Positions 1 through 10,476 of a stretch of DNA of 64,000 bases are shown in pieces. The DNA is from Papilionanthe hookeriana x Papilionanthe teres. Lineage: Eukaryota; Streptophyta; Magnoliopsida; Asparagales; Orchidaceae. The stretch is from the NCBI GenBank assembly GCA_022702705.1, contig CM040423.1:122646852-122710851 (forward strand), written 5' to 3'. The position numbers and the translations under genes are program-made. Positions within the stretch are counted from its first letter, which is position 1, and every line of letters starts with the position of its first letter. Under the pieces are notes generated by a model. The model had not been told where the DNA came from, did not search any database, and saw only the letters and a program-made list of their open reading frames with translations.

Positions 1-1744
1 GCTTGGGTTTGAGCTTGGGTTTGGGTGAAATTGATTGAGTAACATGGTGAGTATGATTGTTATGAAGAGTTTGGGAATGATTTGGGGTGGTTTTAGTTTA
101 ATTTGGAGGGTGAATTTGACTTGAATTGGGTATTTAGTCAATTTGGGGAAAGTTACTTAAGCTTGGGTTTAAGTTAGGCTAGAGTGAAGTTTTGTCTCAA
201 TTGAATGTTCAAAATGGTCTAAGATTTCTTGACATTAATTGAGTGGAGATTTTAGGGTTAGAACATTCAATTTGGTCACATTTGTGGCAAATTTAGGGAT
301 TTTGATTTGACTTGTATTTAAGCTTCAACTGAGGGCAACTGATGGTTCAATTTGGTGTAGTGGACTTTCATGAAGAGTTTAGGATTTAAAATTGGGGGAA
401 ATTGATTGACATTGGGCTTAAGTTGGGGAGAATTATTCATATGGTCAAAATTGGGGCTTTTTGTTTTGGGTTCAAATTTGGTTTAAGTTTGGGTCAAATT
501 GGACTTAGATTTGGTTTAGGAAAAGATTACACATTGTGAATTTGAGTTTAGAATTGAAATTGTGGAAAATTGGAATCAATTTGGTGGAAATTGGGAATGA
601 TTTGGGCATGTTAGGCTTAAAAGGCAAATTTTGGGCTTTTGATCTAATTGGGCTAATTTGTTAAAATGGGGCCAATGTAGTGATTCAAAATTTGAAATTG
701 GGAATATTTGGAAGTTTTTGGGAATTTTTAAGAAATTTTGGAATTTTTGGACTAGGAGGGACAATTTGTTAATTTTGGGGATTTGTGGGCTATTTTGGGA
801 ATTTTGGTAAATTTGGGGTGTTATGGATACTTTTAGTGTTTTGGAATGTTTTGGAATGACTTTTGAGGTATTTTGGTAATTTCGGCAATTTTTGAGGATT
901 TTGGGAAAAATTAGGGTTTTATGGGTAATTTGGTTATTTGGTAGAGTTTAGGGGTAAGGGGTCAAATGCTGGGATTTTTGGTAAAATTAGGGTTGAGTGA
1001 GATTGATAACCCATTTGAGCCATGAATCAATGAAATTACCCATTTAGATCCTCTAGGTGCTGGTACTAGCCAAACCTTAGCCTGAGGTTAAGAGCTTGGG
1101 GAAACCACCCATATGAGTTTCCAAAAGAGTAAGAGATCAAGTATCAGGGAAATTTGTATGTTTGGTTTAGGTTGTGAGGCAGTGTGTTAGAGTGTAATGT
1201 GTAAGTGTGTGTGTGTCTGCTCCAGACTAAACAGGGTCAGTCCTAAGGCTTGATTATCTTATAGGGAATTCCTCTTGAGCTTCCTTTTGTTTGGTCTCAT
1301 CCTCCTAATTACTTAGAGGTTACAATTTAAATATTTGAAAACTCCAAGTGAAGTAAAGAAGTGTTTTGATTTTCTATAGAGGTAAGGGTTCCATTGCAAG
1401 TCTTCTATGATCGTCAGTAAGAGAATCTTATGGTTAGGCCTTAGGCTATTTAAAGAAAGACAAGACCTCAATAAAAGTGAGGTAAACAAAACCCTAAGTA
1501 AGAATCCTACTACTTTTTACTTAAACTACTCACTACAAACTCTAATTTTTCTCTCTCTAAAAGAACTCAACAGACCACTACCTTTTTTATATTTTTCTCA
1601 AAAGGTGCCTTGGTATCTCTTCAAAATGTGTTCATTTTCAATGAATCTTCCCAAGAGATGCATCCTTTCAAGTGAAATTTGAATTTTTTGGCGCCCTTGA
1701 TTAGTTACCCACGTTTTTCTGAAAGGATGCATAAAAAAATTCGC
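1..1744. other. Non-coding, C-poor strand-asymmetric stretch
   Basis: No gene is seen. Bases 1 to about 980 are made largely of T, G and A on the + strand with very few C, in endlessly varied phrases such as ttgggtttg and aaattggg. From about 980 to 1744 composition becomes ordinary and still nothing coding is visible; the short open frames have no recognisable content. The C-poor part resembles the reverse complement of 46960-47430 in style, but no clean alignment can be claimed by eye. Confidence 0.6.
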
Positions 1745-2030
1745 CAAAAAATTATTTAAAATTGCAAAGTAACTGTGTGGAGCTTAAGTGCAGGGTCTCT
1801 GAAGCTTAGTCGTGACCCTCTCTGTCTGCTGGTGCTTAGGCACCCCAGTTCATTTTTACTCATTCTTCATTTTTGCTCCAAATTTTATTCTTTTTCACTC
1901 CTTTTGACATATTTGATCCATTTAAGTGTAACTGAAAGAGTAACATGCAAATACCTTCCATAAAAGGTACAATATCATCAAAAATAGGTATAAAAGGTGC
2001 ATAAAAATATTATATAGTTTAGGTATATCA
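1745..2030 (-). repeat. 5' end of an Athila-family LTR (minus)
   Basis: On the minus strand this begins TGATATACC at 2030 and continues with the same order of words as the start of the LTR of copy A (12940 onward): a TATTTTTATGCA-like stretch, an ATACCTATTTTT stretch, an ATGATATTG stretch, then GGAGCAAAA-type sequence. The bases right of 2030 are not the polypurine tract seen inside other copies. The edge at 2030 is therefore an outer LTR border, and the rest of the element on the left is lost or unrecognisable. The left limit is approximate. Confidence 0.65.
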
Positions 2031-2581
2031 CCCCAGCGGTTGACTACCTAATCGGCCGACCCATGTGCCAGTCGGCAAATTTCCAACCGCAGTATTTCCT
2101 TCTTCGTAGGTTCAGGAAGTTCGCACTCATGACATTGCTAAAGAAGATAAAATATTGGATAAAAGAAATAAAAATATGTTATTAAAATATTAAAATTAGT
2201 ATCTTCGAACAAGCAAGAGAGCTGTAAAGAAGCAAGGTATGACTGGATGGAGAGAAGTTAAGAGAAAGTTGAATAGAGGTCTAACAATCATTCGAAGGGT
2301 AGCCGAGCGATGTGTCCGAGCACGCCAAAAGACTAAAATAACTTGTACTGATCTCTTTAACGCAAGTGTAAAGATGTAATTTTATTTTTGGACCTCCTAT
2401 CACCTATAACCTTTAATTCGCCTCGACGGAGAAAGTCTTCCTCTCTTCTTGTGTCTTCTCTCTTTCTTTCCCTCGAACATTAGGCTCTATCCCTTGGGAA
2501 AGATCTAAAAGATAGGTTTGGATTCAACAAAATAGTTTTTTATTTTAAATTTAACTAATACCCTAAACGATTTTATTCAAG
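2031..2581. other. Non-coding, nothing recognised
   Basis: No reading frame with recognisable content, RNA gene or repeat unit is seen between the LTR border at 2030 and the microsatellite at 2582. Confidence 0.5.
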
Positions 2582-2613
2582 TGTCTCTCTCTCTCTTTCA
2601 GCCTCTCGCTCTA

Positions 2614-2677
<64 letters not shown>
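2582..2677. repeat. (TC)n then (TA)n microsatellite
   Basis: An interrupted CT-rich run (2582-2628) passes directly into an uninterrupted TA run (2629-2677, 49 bases). The TA run abuts the 3' end of the minus-strand LINE fragment to its right, as at 15246-15334. Confidence 0.95.
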
Positions 2678-2680
<3 letters not shown>

Positions 2681-3283
2681 GAAAAAGTACCTAGGGGAAT
2701 ACCCCAGGTAGATCTATTAATATGAAAAATAGCTTACATAGATCTCACAAAAGGGATGCCAAGAGCATCACCATGTAACAAAAAATCTAGAGCAAGAGGG
2801 GGAGAATTAGACACCAAAATACATTCAGAAGTCCTACCAAGTCTAGCTAACCAGTTAGCTGGTCTATTGCCCTCCCTAGGATTATAAGAGTAAATGATAT
2901 GAATGGAATTAGAGAAACCATTAATTTAGTGCAGCCACTCCAGCAGATCCCTGGAAGATTGTTGAAATTTCAAAATCTGCACCACCTAAGTAGAATCGGT
3001 TTCAATGATAACCTTATCATGTTGTAAGCTAGCAGCTGCCTTCAAAGCCCAGAAGATTGCCACCATTTCTGCTTCCAGAGGATGAGAAACATAGGTAGGA
3101 GAAGCAAAGAACAGGAGACATTTACCCAAATGGTTTTTGATAACACCTCCAAAACCAACATCCTTCTTAGCTACACTGCCCTCAATATTAATTTTGATCA
3201 GGCCAGTTGGGGGGGGGGGGGACCAGCAAACCAAGGAAGCAAGAGGTTTATTGATGGCAGAACTAAGAGAATTAAGAAATTTA
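2678..3283 (-). pseudogene. L1-type LINE 3' fragment, RNase H domain
   Basis: On the minus strand the translation carries an RNase H domain of the type found at the C-terminus of plant L1 ORF2: IKINIEGS with the first Asp replaced by Glu, a LEAEMVAIFWAL helix with the catalytic Glu, and IETDST with the second Asp. Frame-shifted downstream (about 2735-2900) it reads NPREGNRPANWLAR, the conserved terminal RNase H signature. It parallels 15378-16001. Endonuclease and RT are missing, so it is 5' truncated. The run of G at 3210-3220 lies inside it. The 3' end meets a TA repeat. It is dead. Confidence 0.8.
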
Positions 3284-3299
3284 TCGGGGATCAAGTTTT

Positions 3300-3317
3300 T
3301 GGAGGCGTTACCGGGGA
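3300..3317 (+). other. Primer binding site, tRNA-Asp type (copy A)
   Basis: Reads tggaggcgttaccgggga, close to the Athila consensus TGGCGCCGTTGCCGGGGA, which is complementary to the 3' end of plant tRNA-Asp. It is preceded by agtttt, the same spacer type as in copies B and C. Confidence 0.8.
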
Positions 3318-3419
3318 AAATTTAATTAAATTACATTTTAAAGAGAATTAAGAAATTTTAAATTTTTACTTTTCTTTTTTTTTGTTAGTGTGTTGTATTT
3401 TGTTTTGTTTTATTATTGT

Positions 3420-5894
3420 ATGCGTAGTTCAAGTTCTGAAGGACTTGTGCCTTACAATTCTGAATTCGAAAGAACTATCAGAAAAATCAAAAAAATTAAA
3501 AATACAGAAAAAGAAAAAAAATATTCAAGAAATGACAAATCATCAAGATCAAAATGTTGGCATCCATCAAGAATTAAGACCTTTAAGATATTATGTTAAC
3601 CTTATAGTAAATGAACTTCGTGGTAGTATTCAAAACCTACGTTGTAGTTGCTAATTCTTTTGAGCTTAAACCTGCTTATTATCCAAATGGTGTCTAATAA
3701 TCGGTTTGGGGGAGCAACAAGCTGAAGATCCTAATTTGCATCTTGCTAATTTTCTTGAGTTGTGTGCTACTTTTAAATATGATGGTGTTTCGGATGATGC
3801 TTATTAGACTTAGACTTTTTCCTTTCTCACTAAGGGATAAAGCTAAATTGTGGTTACATTTGTTAAGCACCAGGATCAATTAGAACTTAGGGTGAACTGT
3901 CACAAAAATTCCTTGCTAAATATTTTCCACCATCTAAGACTACTAAGTTGAGAAATGATATAACATCTTTTTGTCAGTTTGAAGGAGAATCAATATATGA
4001 AGCATGCGAAAGATTTAAAGATCTCCTCAGGAAATGTCCACATCATGCTATACCAGATTGGTTAATAATTCAAACTTTTTATAATGGATTAGTTGGATCT
4101 CTTAGATCAATCATCGATCTTCTGTCTTGGTGGATTATTAATGTCTAAAACTTTTTCGATGCTTATGCTTTAATTGAAGAAATGGCTACTAATAATTTTT
4201 AATGGCCTTCGAAAGGTTAAATCTAAAAAGGTAGCCGGTGTTTATGAGAATGATGCTTTTACAATGTTAGCAAATCAAGTTCTTCTTGTATCAAGGAAGA
4301 TAGACCAATTTGGGATGAATTTTTCTCAGTCAAATCTCATGATTGAAGAAAATTTATTAGGCCAAATGGTTGATTCTTATTCTTCACTAGAAACTGTGAA
4401 TGTTATAATTAAACCTAACAACCCATATTGCAATTATTATAACCCAGGTTGGAAGAATCATCCAAATTTTAACTGGAATAACAATAATCAGGGTGGTGTT
4501 AATCAACAATGGTGGAACACCCAAGTAAACCCATTAGGGAATTGGAACAACCAAGGTAATAATAATAATAGATTAACTTATCCTTCAGGTTATAACAATG
4601 CTTTACAAAATAAGGAGAAGAAGTTGTACTATTGAAGAAGTAGTATCACATATGGGAAATCGATTACAAATTCAAGAAGCAACCATCAGAAATATTGAAA
4701 ATCAATTGGGACAAATTGCAAATGCCTTAAGTAATAGATCCCAAGGAATGCTTCCAAGTAATACTGAAGTGAATCCGAGAGAAAAGAATAAAGAACAAGT
4801 GAAAGCAATTCAACTAAGAAGTGGAAAAGAATTGGAAGGTAGAGCTCAAAAAGAAACTGAAGTAGAGAAAGAGGAGATTGAAAGACTTAAAGAGGACGCT
4901 CCAAAAGGTTTAGAAAGACCTATTTCTCTGCTTAAGATTGATTTATAAAAACCATCACCTCCATTTCCTCACAGAATTCGTCAACAAAAGTTGGATAAGC
5001 AATTTTCAAAATTCTTGGAGATATTAAAGAAGCTTACCATTATTATTCCATTTGCTGATGCCCTAGAACAAATTTCAAGCTATGAGAAATTTATGAAGGA
5101 TATTCTTAATAAAAAGAGGAAGTTTGAAGAAAATGAGACTGTTGTACTTAGTGAGGAGTGCAGTGCGATAATTCAAAAAAAGCTTCCTGAAAAACTTAAA
5201 GATCCTGGTAGTTTCACAACTCCATGTGCAATCAGAGACAAATTCTATGGAAAAGCTTTATGTGATTTGGGTGCAAGCATTAACCTTATGCCTCTATTAA
5301 TATTCAAAAGACTAGGACTAGGAGAAATAACCCCGACTACTGTAACTCTGCAATTAGCAGATCATTTGATCACATATCCTAAAGGAGTTATAGAAGATGT
5401 TTTGGTAAAAGTGGATCAATTTATTTTTTTTTGTGGATATCATTGTGTTAGATATGGAGGAAGATAAAGAGATACCCATAATTTTGGGGAGACATTTTCT
5501 AGCTACAGGCAGAGCCATGATAGATGTGCAAAAAGGGGAATTAAGGTTGAGGGTTAAAGATCAGACTATTCCATTTACTATTTCAAAATCGATGAAATAT
5601 CCTGCAAGCGGTAAAGAAGATGAGTGTTTAAGGATGAATGTTATCGAATTTTTAAGTGAATGCCATTTCAAATCAACTAATGAAGAGAAAGCTGAAAGAG
5701 AAGAATTTAAATATAAGCAAGAAGAGGAGTTATTTGATTCTGAAGATTTTCAAGAAGAAAATTTAAAGCATGTTCGTGAAAGTTTTGAATTATTGGATAT
5801 GGCTGAAGAAGATAAATCTTATGGTCCATCAATTGAAAAACCTCCTGAGCTTGAGTTAAAAATTCTTCCTGGTCATTTGAAGTATGTTTTTTAG
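3420..5894 (+). pseudogene. gag-protease part of polyprotein, copy A (broken)
   Basis: Start chosen at ATG 3420, whose product (MRSSSSEGLVPYNSEFERT) matches the starts of copies B and C. The frame then breaks repeatedly near 3530, 3940, 4150 and 4600, at a stop at 4946-4948, and in a T-run near 5435. Recognisable parts in order: the gag core with CPHHAIPDWLIIQTFYNGL (about 4035-4095), an Asn/Gly-rich segment with YYNPGWKNHPNFNW (about 4435-4480), a basic and acidic linker, and the aspartic protease with ALCDLGASINLMP (about 5251-5289), then IIVLDMEEDKEIPIILGR. The protease motif is D-L-G-A instead of the usual D-T/S-G-A, as in the other copies. It would form the capsid and process the polyprotein, but cannot as written. 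Confidence 0.85.
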
Positions 5895-5908
5895 GTGAAT
5901 CCTCAACC

Positions 5909-6540
5909 TTGCCTGTTATAATTTCCTTTGAATTAACTGAAAAAGAAGAAGAAAGTTTGCTTGAAATTCTAAAGAAGCACAAGAAAGCTTTTGGACGGAC
6001 AATTGCTGATATTAAAGGAATCAGTTATTTAATTTGTATGCACAGAATTCTTATGGAAGATAATAGCAAACTGCGGGCTGATCCCCAAAGGAGATTAAAT
6101 CCTATCAAGAACTTTTAAAGTGGTTGGATGCTGAAATTATCTACTTTATTTCAGATAGTGCATGAGTTAGTCCTATTCATTGTGTTCCTAAGAAAGGAGG
6201 AGTAACTGTGATTGTTAATGAAAATAATGAAATGATACCAACAAGACAAGTTACAGGGTGGTGAATATGCATTGATTACAAAAAATTAAACCTTGCCTCA
6301 AGGAAAGATCATTTTTCACTCCCTTTTCTAGATCACATCTTGGATAGACTGGCTGGGCATAAATACTTTTGTTTTCTGGATGGATATACTGGTTACCACC
6401 AAATTCAAATTGCTCCTGAGGATCAAGACAAAACTATGTTTATCAGTCCTTATGGTACGTTTGCTTTTAGAAGAATGCCCTTTGGTTTATGTAATGCCCC
6501 TGCTACATTTCAAAGATGTATGATGGCTATTTTTTTGTGA
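5909..6540 (+). pseudogene. Reverse transcriptase, N-terminal half, copy A
   Basis: Contains the RT entry region (RRLNPI, then SPIHCVPKKGG), the CIDYKKLN block, LDGYTGYHQIQIAPEDQDKT and RMPFGLCNAPATFQRCMMAIF, all typical of Athila RT. A frame change lies near 6115, and in-frame stops lie near 6165 and 6265 where other copies have a sense codon. A T-run at 6529-6536 throws the frame, so the next part is read in another phase. Confidence 0.85.
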
Positions 6541-6568
6541 TTTAATTGAAAAAGGGATTGAAGTTTTT

Positions 6569-8734
6569 ATGGATGACTTTTCAGTGTTTGGAATTTCATT
6601 TGAATCATGTTTAGAACAACTATATAAAGTTCTAAAATGCTGTGAAGAAATTAAATTGGTCCTTAATTGGGAAAAATGCCAATTTATGGTAGCAGGAGGA
6701 ATAGTTTTGGGACATCGGATTTTAGAAAAAGGTTTGGAGGTAGATCCTGCAAAAATTCAAATTATATCTTGTTTACCTTGCCCAACCAATGTAAGGGGAA
6801 TTAGAAGTTTTTTAGGACATGGTGGATTCTACAGGCGTTACATCAAAGATTTTTCAAAGATTACAAAAGCTTTATGTTGTTTACTGGAAAAGGATGCAAT
6901 TTTTAATTTTGATGATGATTTTCATAAAGCCTTTGAAACATTAAAAGAAAAATTAATCACTGCACCTGTAATAATTTCACCAAATTGGGAAAAACCTTTT
7001 GAATTAATGTGTGATGTTAGTGATTATGCTATTGGTGCTGTTTTGGGCCAGAAATATGATAAAATTTTCAAAGTAATTTATTATGCTAGTAAAACTCTTA
7101 ATGAAGCTCAAATTAATTACACCACTGCTGAGAAAGAGTTATTAGCTATAGTATTTGTCTTTGATAAATTTCGATCATATTTAATTGGAACTAAATGTGT
7201 TGTGCATACTGATCAATCTGCTATCAAATACTTAATGAAAAAAAATGATGCAAAACCAAGATTTATAAGATGGGTTCTTCTTTTGCAAGAATTTGATTTT
7301 GAGATAGTAGATATGAAGGGTTCTGATAATCAAATTGCTGATCATTTGTCCAGGCTTGAAATTGAAAAATCTTTCTGTGATATTGAAGAAATTAATGAAC
7401 ATTTTCCTGATGAAAAACTATTCACTATTAAAGAATGGAGTGTTCCGTGGTATGCAGACATAGTAAACTTTATTGTTAGTAATATTATACCCTATGGTTT
7501 GACATATCATGAAAAGAAAAAATTTATGTCTGATGCTAAGACTTATTTTTTGGATGACCCATTTTTATATAAGCAAGGAAAGGATCCTATAATTCGAAGA
7601 TGTGTACCTTTGGAAGAGACTTATGAAATTATTCAAAAATGTCATGATTTTGATTATGGGGGAAATTTTAGAAGTGATAAAACTGCATATAAAATATTAC
7701 AATCAGGATTTTATTGGCCTACAATTTTTAAGGATGTGAATGATTATATTAAAAATTGTGATAGATGTCAGTGTGTAGGCAATATTTCTAGAAGAAATGA
7801 GATGCCCCTCAATTATGTATTGGAAGTTGAAATATTTTATGTTTGGGGATTAGATTTTATGGGACCATTTACACCATCTTTCGGAAATGTTTATATTTTG
7901 ATAGTAGTAGACTATGTTTCCAAATGGATTGAAGCTATTGCTTTGCCTCGATGTGATGCTCAAAGTGTTGTAATGTTTTTAGAAAAGAATATATTTTGTA
8001 GATTTGGAATACCAAGAGTAATCATAACTGATGGGGGAAGTCATTTTAGAAATACGATTATTGGGAAGTTAGCAAAGAAATATCATATTAATCATCGCAT
8101 TGCTACTACTTATCATCCGCAAACAAGTGGTTTGGTTGAATTATCCAATCGTGAAATTAAAAGAATATTGGAAAAAACTGTTAATCCAAATAGAAAGGAT
8201 TGGTCAATTAAACTGGATTATGCTTTGTGGGCCTATAGGACTGCTTACAGAACACTTATAGGAATGTCCCCATATAGGCTGATTTTTGGAAAAACTTGTT
8301 ATTTACCTTTTGAACTTGAGCATAAAGCATGTTGGGATATTAAAGAGTTCAATTATAATTTGAAACATGCTGCTGAAAAAAGATTATTGCAATTGAATGA
8401 GCTTGAAGAAATCAGGAATGAATCTTATGAAAATTCTAAGATTTATAAGAAAAAGATGAAGTTTTGGCATGATCGGAAGATTATTACTAAAAATCTTAAA
8501 CAAAGACAACAAGTTTTGCTATATAATGCTAGATTGAGAATATTTTCTAGAAAACTTAAGTCCAGGTGGATGGTTCCATTCATTGTGATAAAAGTTTATT
8601 CTTATGGAGCTATAGATATTCAAGATTCTAAGACTGGAAAATTATTTAAAGTTAACGGACATAGACTTAAACCATATTTTTCAGTCAATAAATCTAAATC
8701 TGATGAGAATTTAATGTTGGGTAACTCAGAATGA
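6569..8734 (+). CDS. RT C-terminus, RNase H and integrase, open 721-codon frame, copy A
   Basis: The frame is open from about 6530; the ATG at 6569 is the Met of the RT catalytic MDDFSVFG and not a true start. Next come the RT thumb (SFLGHGGFYRRYIKDFSKI), RNase H (CDVSDYAIGAVLGQ, EKELLAIV, HTDQSAIKYL: Asp, Glu, Asp present), and integrase with VVDYVSKWIEA, ITDGGSHF and the Glu of GLVELSNREIKRIL, so all three catalytic acids are present. The integrase zinc finger reads YGGNFRS where B and C read FGGHFG, so its second His is replaced by Asn (codon 7664). It ends in the usual VNGHRLKPYF. A stop at 8732-8734 precedes the probable ancestral stop at about 8753. In an active element this would copy RNA to DNA and insert it. 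Confidence 0.9.
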   Translation: MDDFSVFGISFESCLEQLYKVLKCCEEIKLVLNWEKCQFMVAGGIVLGHRILEKGLEVDPAKIQIISCLPCPTNVRGIRSFLGHGGFYRRYIKDFSKITKALCCLLEKDAIFNFDDDFHKAFETLKEKLITAPVIISPNWEKPFELMCDVSDYAIGAVLGQKYDKIFKVIYYASKTLNEAQINYTTAEKELLAIVFVFDKFRSYLIGTKCVVHTDQSAIKYLMKKNDAKPRFIRWVLLLQEFDFEIVDMKGSDNQIADHLSRLEIEKSFCDIEEINEHFPDEKLFTIKEWSVPWYADIVNFIVSNIIPYGLTYHEKKKFMSDAKTYFLDDPFLYKQGKDPIIRRCVPLEETYEIIQKCHDFDYGGNFRSDKTAYKILQSGFYWPTIFKDVNDYIKNCDRCQCVGNISRRNEMPLNYVLEVEIFYVWGLDFMGPFTPSFGNVYILIVVDYVSKWIEAIALPRCDAQSVVMFLEKNIFCRFGIPRVIITDGGSHFRNTIIGKLAKKYHINHRIATTYHPQTSGLVELSNREIKRILEKTVNPNRKDWSIKLDYALWAYRTAYRTLIGMSPYRLIFGKTCYLPFELEHKACWDIKEFNYNLKHAAEKRLLQLNELEEIRNESYENSKIYKKKMKFWHDRKIITKNLKQRQQVLLYNARLRIFSRKLKSRWMVPFIVIKVYSYGAIDIQDSKTGKLFKVNGHRLKPYFSVNKSKSDENLMLGNSE

Positions 8735-8745
8735 GTTTTGGGTAT

Positions 8746-8791
8746 GTCAGGCTGAAGACGTTAAAACAAGCGCTTTGTGGGAGGCAACCCA
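8746..8791 (+). promoter_or_regulatory. Conserved 46-bp block after pol (copy A)
   Basis: Aligns without gaps to 60838-60883 (copy C) and to the minus strand of 38863-38908 (copy B). A and C differ at only 4 positions, far fewer than the surrounding spacer. It holds gacgttaaa, the palindromic aagcgctt, and gggaggcaaccca. The ancestral pol stop (ggcTGA in B and C) lies inside its first part; the rest is non-coding. A role as splice, RNA-processing or downstream-ORF signal is inferred only. Confidence 0.7.
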
Positions 8792-8980
8792 TATTTATCG
8801 GTGTGCTTTGCTTTATGTTTGTTTTGTGTGTTTTGTTTGCTTTGTTTTGTTTGTTTTTATGTTTTTAGTGGTAGTAATTTGGAGTTTTTAAACTTAAGTG
8901 GAGTTTATTTGACCTTAATTGATGATTTAGAGAAGTCAGAATAACAATTGGACACTTAGCAGACCTGTGCTATATTGTGC

Positions 8981-9020
8981 ACTGGCGGCTAAGCGCCGAC
9001 TAGTTGGCACTTAGGGGCCA
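8981..9020 (+). repeat. GC-rich imperfect inverted repeat before ORF3a (copy A)
   Basis: Left arm tggcggctaagcgcc (8983-8997) faces ggcacttaggggcca (9005-9019) with a few mismatches. The same words occur at 10019-10105 and in the LTR at 13124-13161. It lies about 200 bases before the ORF3a start. Confidence 0.7.
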
Positions 9021-9222
9021 CAGTTATAAAAAATGTAAAAAATGTGAATTTAGAGCTTAGATCGTGGGGGAGAAGTTGTGGGAGTTATTTAGGAGATTAT
9101 AAACATGTTAGAGAATATTCTAGCATCTCCTAAGTCTATAAAAAGGTCCTGACTTAAGGAAAATACTTGCCCTAAGTCCTATTTTCATTTCTGAAGTCTA
9201 AGAGGAAAGTTTTGAGAGCACC

Positions 9223-9629
9223 ATGTCTTCCTGGAAGAAGGAGATGAAGAAGAAGCAAGATTCTGATAAAAGTAAGTTCATTAGTGATAGTGCTAAGGAG
9301 TTATTTAATGGATATCTGGTACGTTAGCATTCAAGGTATTACAGAGATGATTGCAAAAAATTAAAGCCTGGGTGACTTCAATGGAAGCAAAGATCAATGA
9401 TATTACTTTACATCTGGATCACATGGGATGGCAACTCAAGATGCAATTCAATCATTCAAGGTATGTGGAAGAAATAAATAAGGCGATGTTTGTGAAGAAC
9501 AAATGGATTGAAGAAGATGACATAAGAATGAACAATGATCCCCTATTCTATCAAATTTATATTCCTGAAGGGTCAAATGAGAATAATAGTGGTCTTGGTT
9601 ATATCCTGCCTAATCGAGAGAGGAATTAA
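9223..9629 (+). pseudogene. ORF3a of copy A, internally deleted
   Basis: An ATG at 9223 opens a short basic stretch (MSSWKKEMKKKQDSDKSKF) that stops near 9328. A shifted frame from 9351 gives a coiled-coil-like segment (INDITLHLDHMGWQLKMQFNHSRY) matching the C-terminal part of ORF3a in B (DWRMKEQFDHTGRI in parallel copies) and C. The whole PF20167-like core present in B (about 37700-38300) and C (about 61500-61950) is missing here, leaving head and tail only. The deletion explains the length of about 135 codons against about 370 in B and C. No function can be assigned beyond the family. Confidence 0.65.
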
Positions 9630-10018
9630 AAGTGTTTTGTTACTATTTGTTTAGTGTCTTATATGTTATGTTAGTGTTCTTATGAGTTCATGTTTGTTGT
9701 GTTTATTGTTTTTATATATGCTTGATGATGTGATGGGTACATCTTAGAGATGTACACTTATCAGTTTAAGATTATAGTGTCTTGTATTTTGAGAATTTTA
9801 TCCTTTATTTTTGGATAAAAATTCTAGTATTGTATTGAATGTTATATTTATTTTAATATAAGTTTGTGTTTTTGTGAAATTTTTGTGGAATCATTGGTTA
9901 TTTAACTTTGATTTGGAGTATTAGAGGATTTGTGGGGAGAAATAATTATTGTGGACTAATCAAGGGTAATTAACCAAGTGATTTAGTGCATATACCTTAA
10001 TTATAAAAATTTGGATAC
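9630..10018 (+). other. ORF3a-ORF3b spacer, copy A
   Basis: Non-coding, T-rich. No gene is seen. It corresponds to the spacer of similar length in copy B (36446-37294). Confidence 0.6.
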
Positions 10019-10105
10019 TGGCGGCTAAGCTCCATAATGCCGGCGCTTATGTGCCAGATTTCGCGGCTAAGCGCTGAGAGTTCGCGCTAAGGCACCAGTT
10101 CGCGA
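10019..10105 (+). repeat. GC-rich inverted-repeat island before ORF3b (copy A)
   Basis: Contains tggcggctaagctcc then ccggcgcttatgtgcca, followed by a second pair (cgcggctaagcgctg, then cgcgctaaggcacc). It is clearly the same vocabulary as 8981-9020 and 13124-13161, standing out from AT-rich surroundings about 370 bases before the ORF3b start. Confidence 0.7.
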
Positions 10106-10476
10106 AAATTGATTCCTGAAAGTTAAAAAACCTGAACATTGCCATTTTCAACCGCCCAATCGTCTTCAACCTTTGCTTTGACGCGAAAGAGGAGCCTAGG
10201 GTATCATATTGTGGATCATTTAAGAGACGATCTCAACAAAAATTGTTAGATTGGGATTCCTTGAGGTAAGAGCACTACTCCTAAGTAAAACTTTTTTGAT
10301 TTTCACTATGTATTTTGAGTACATTATAGAAAATCTTAAAATCACTATTCATGGTAAAAATTTGAGGAAAAGCTTGATAAATTCCTTGGATTTAGTGAAA
10401 ATATCTTTTGGAAGATAATTTAGCAAGTTTAGTTTTATTTTGGAATTTATGGTGACTTTTTCGTGAATTTCTAAAG

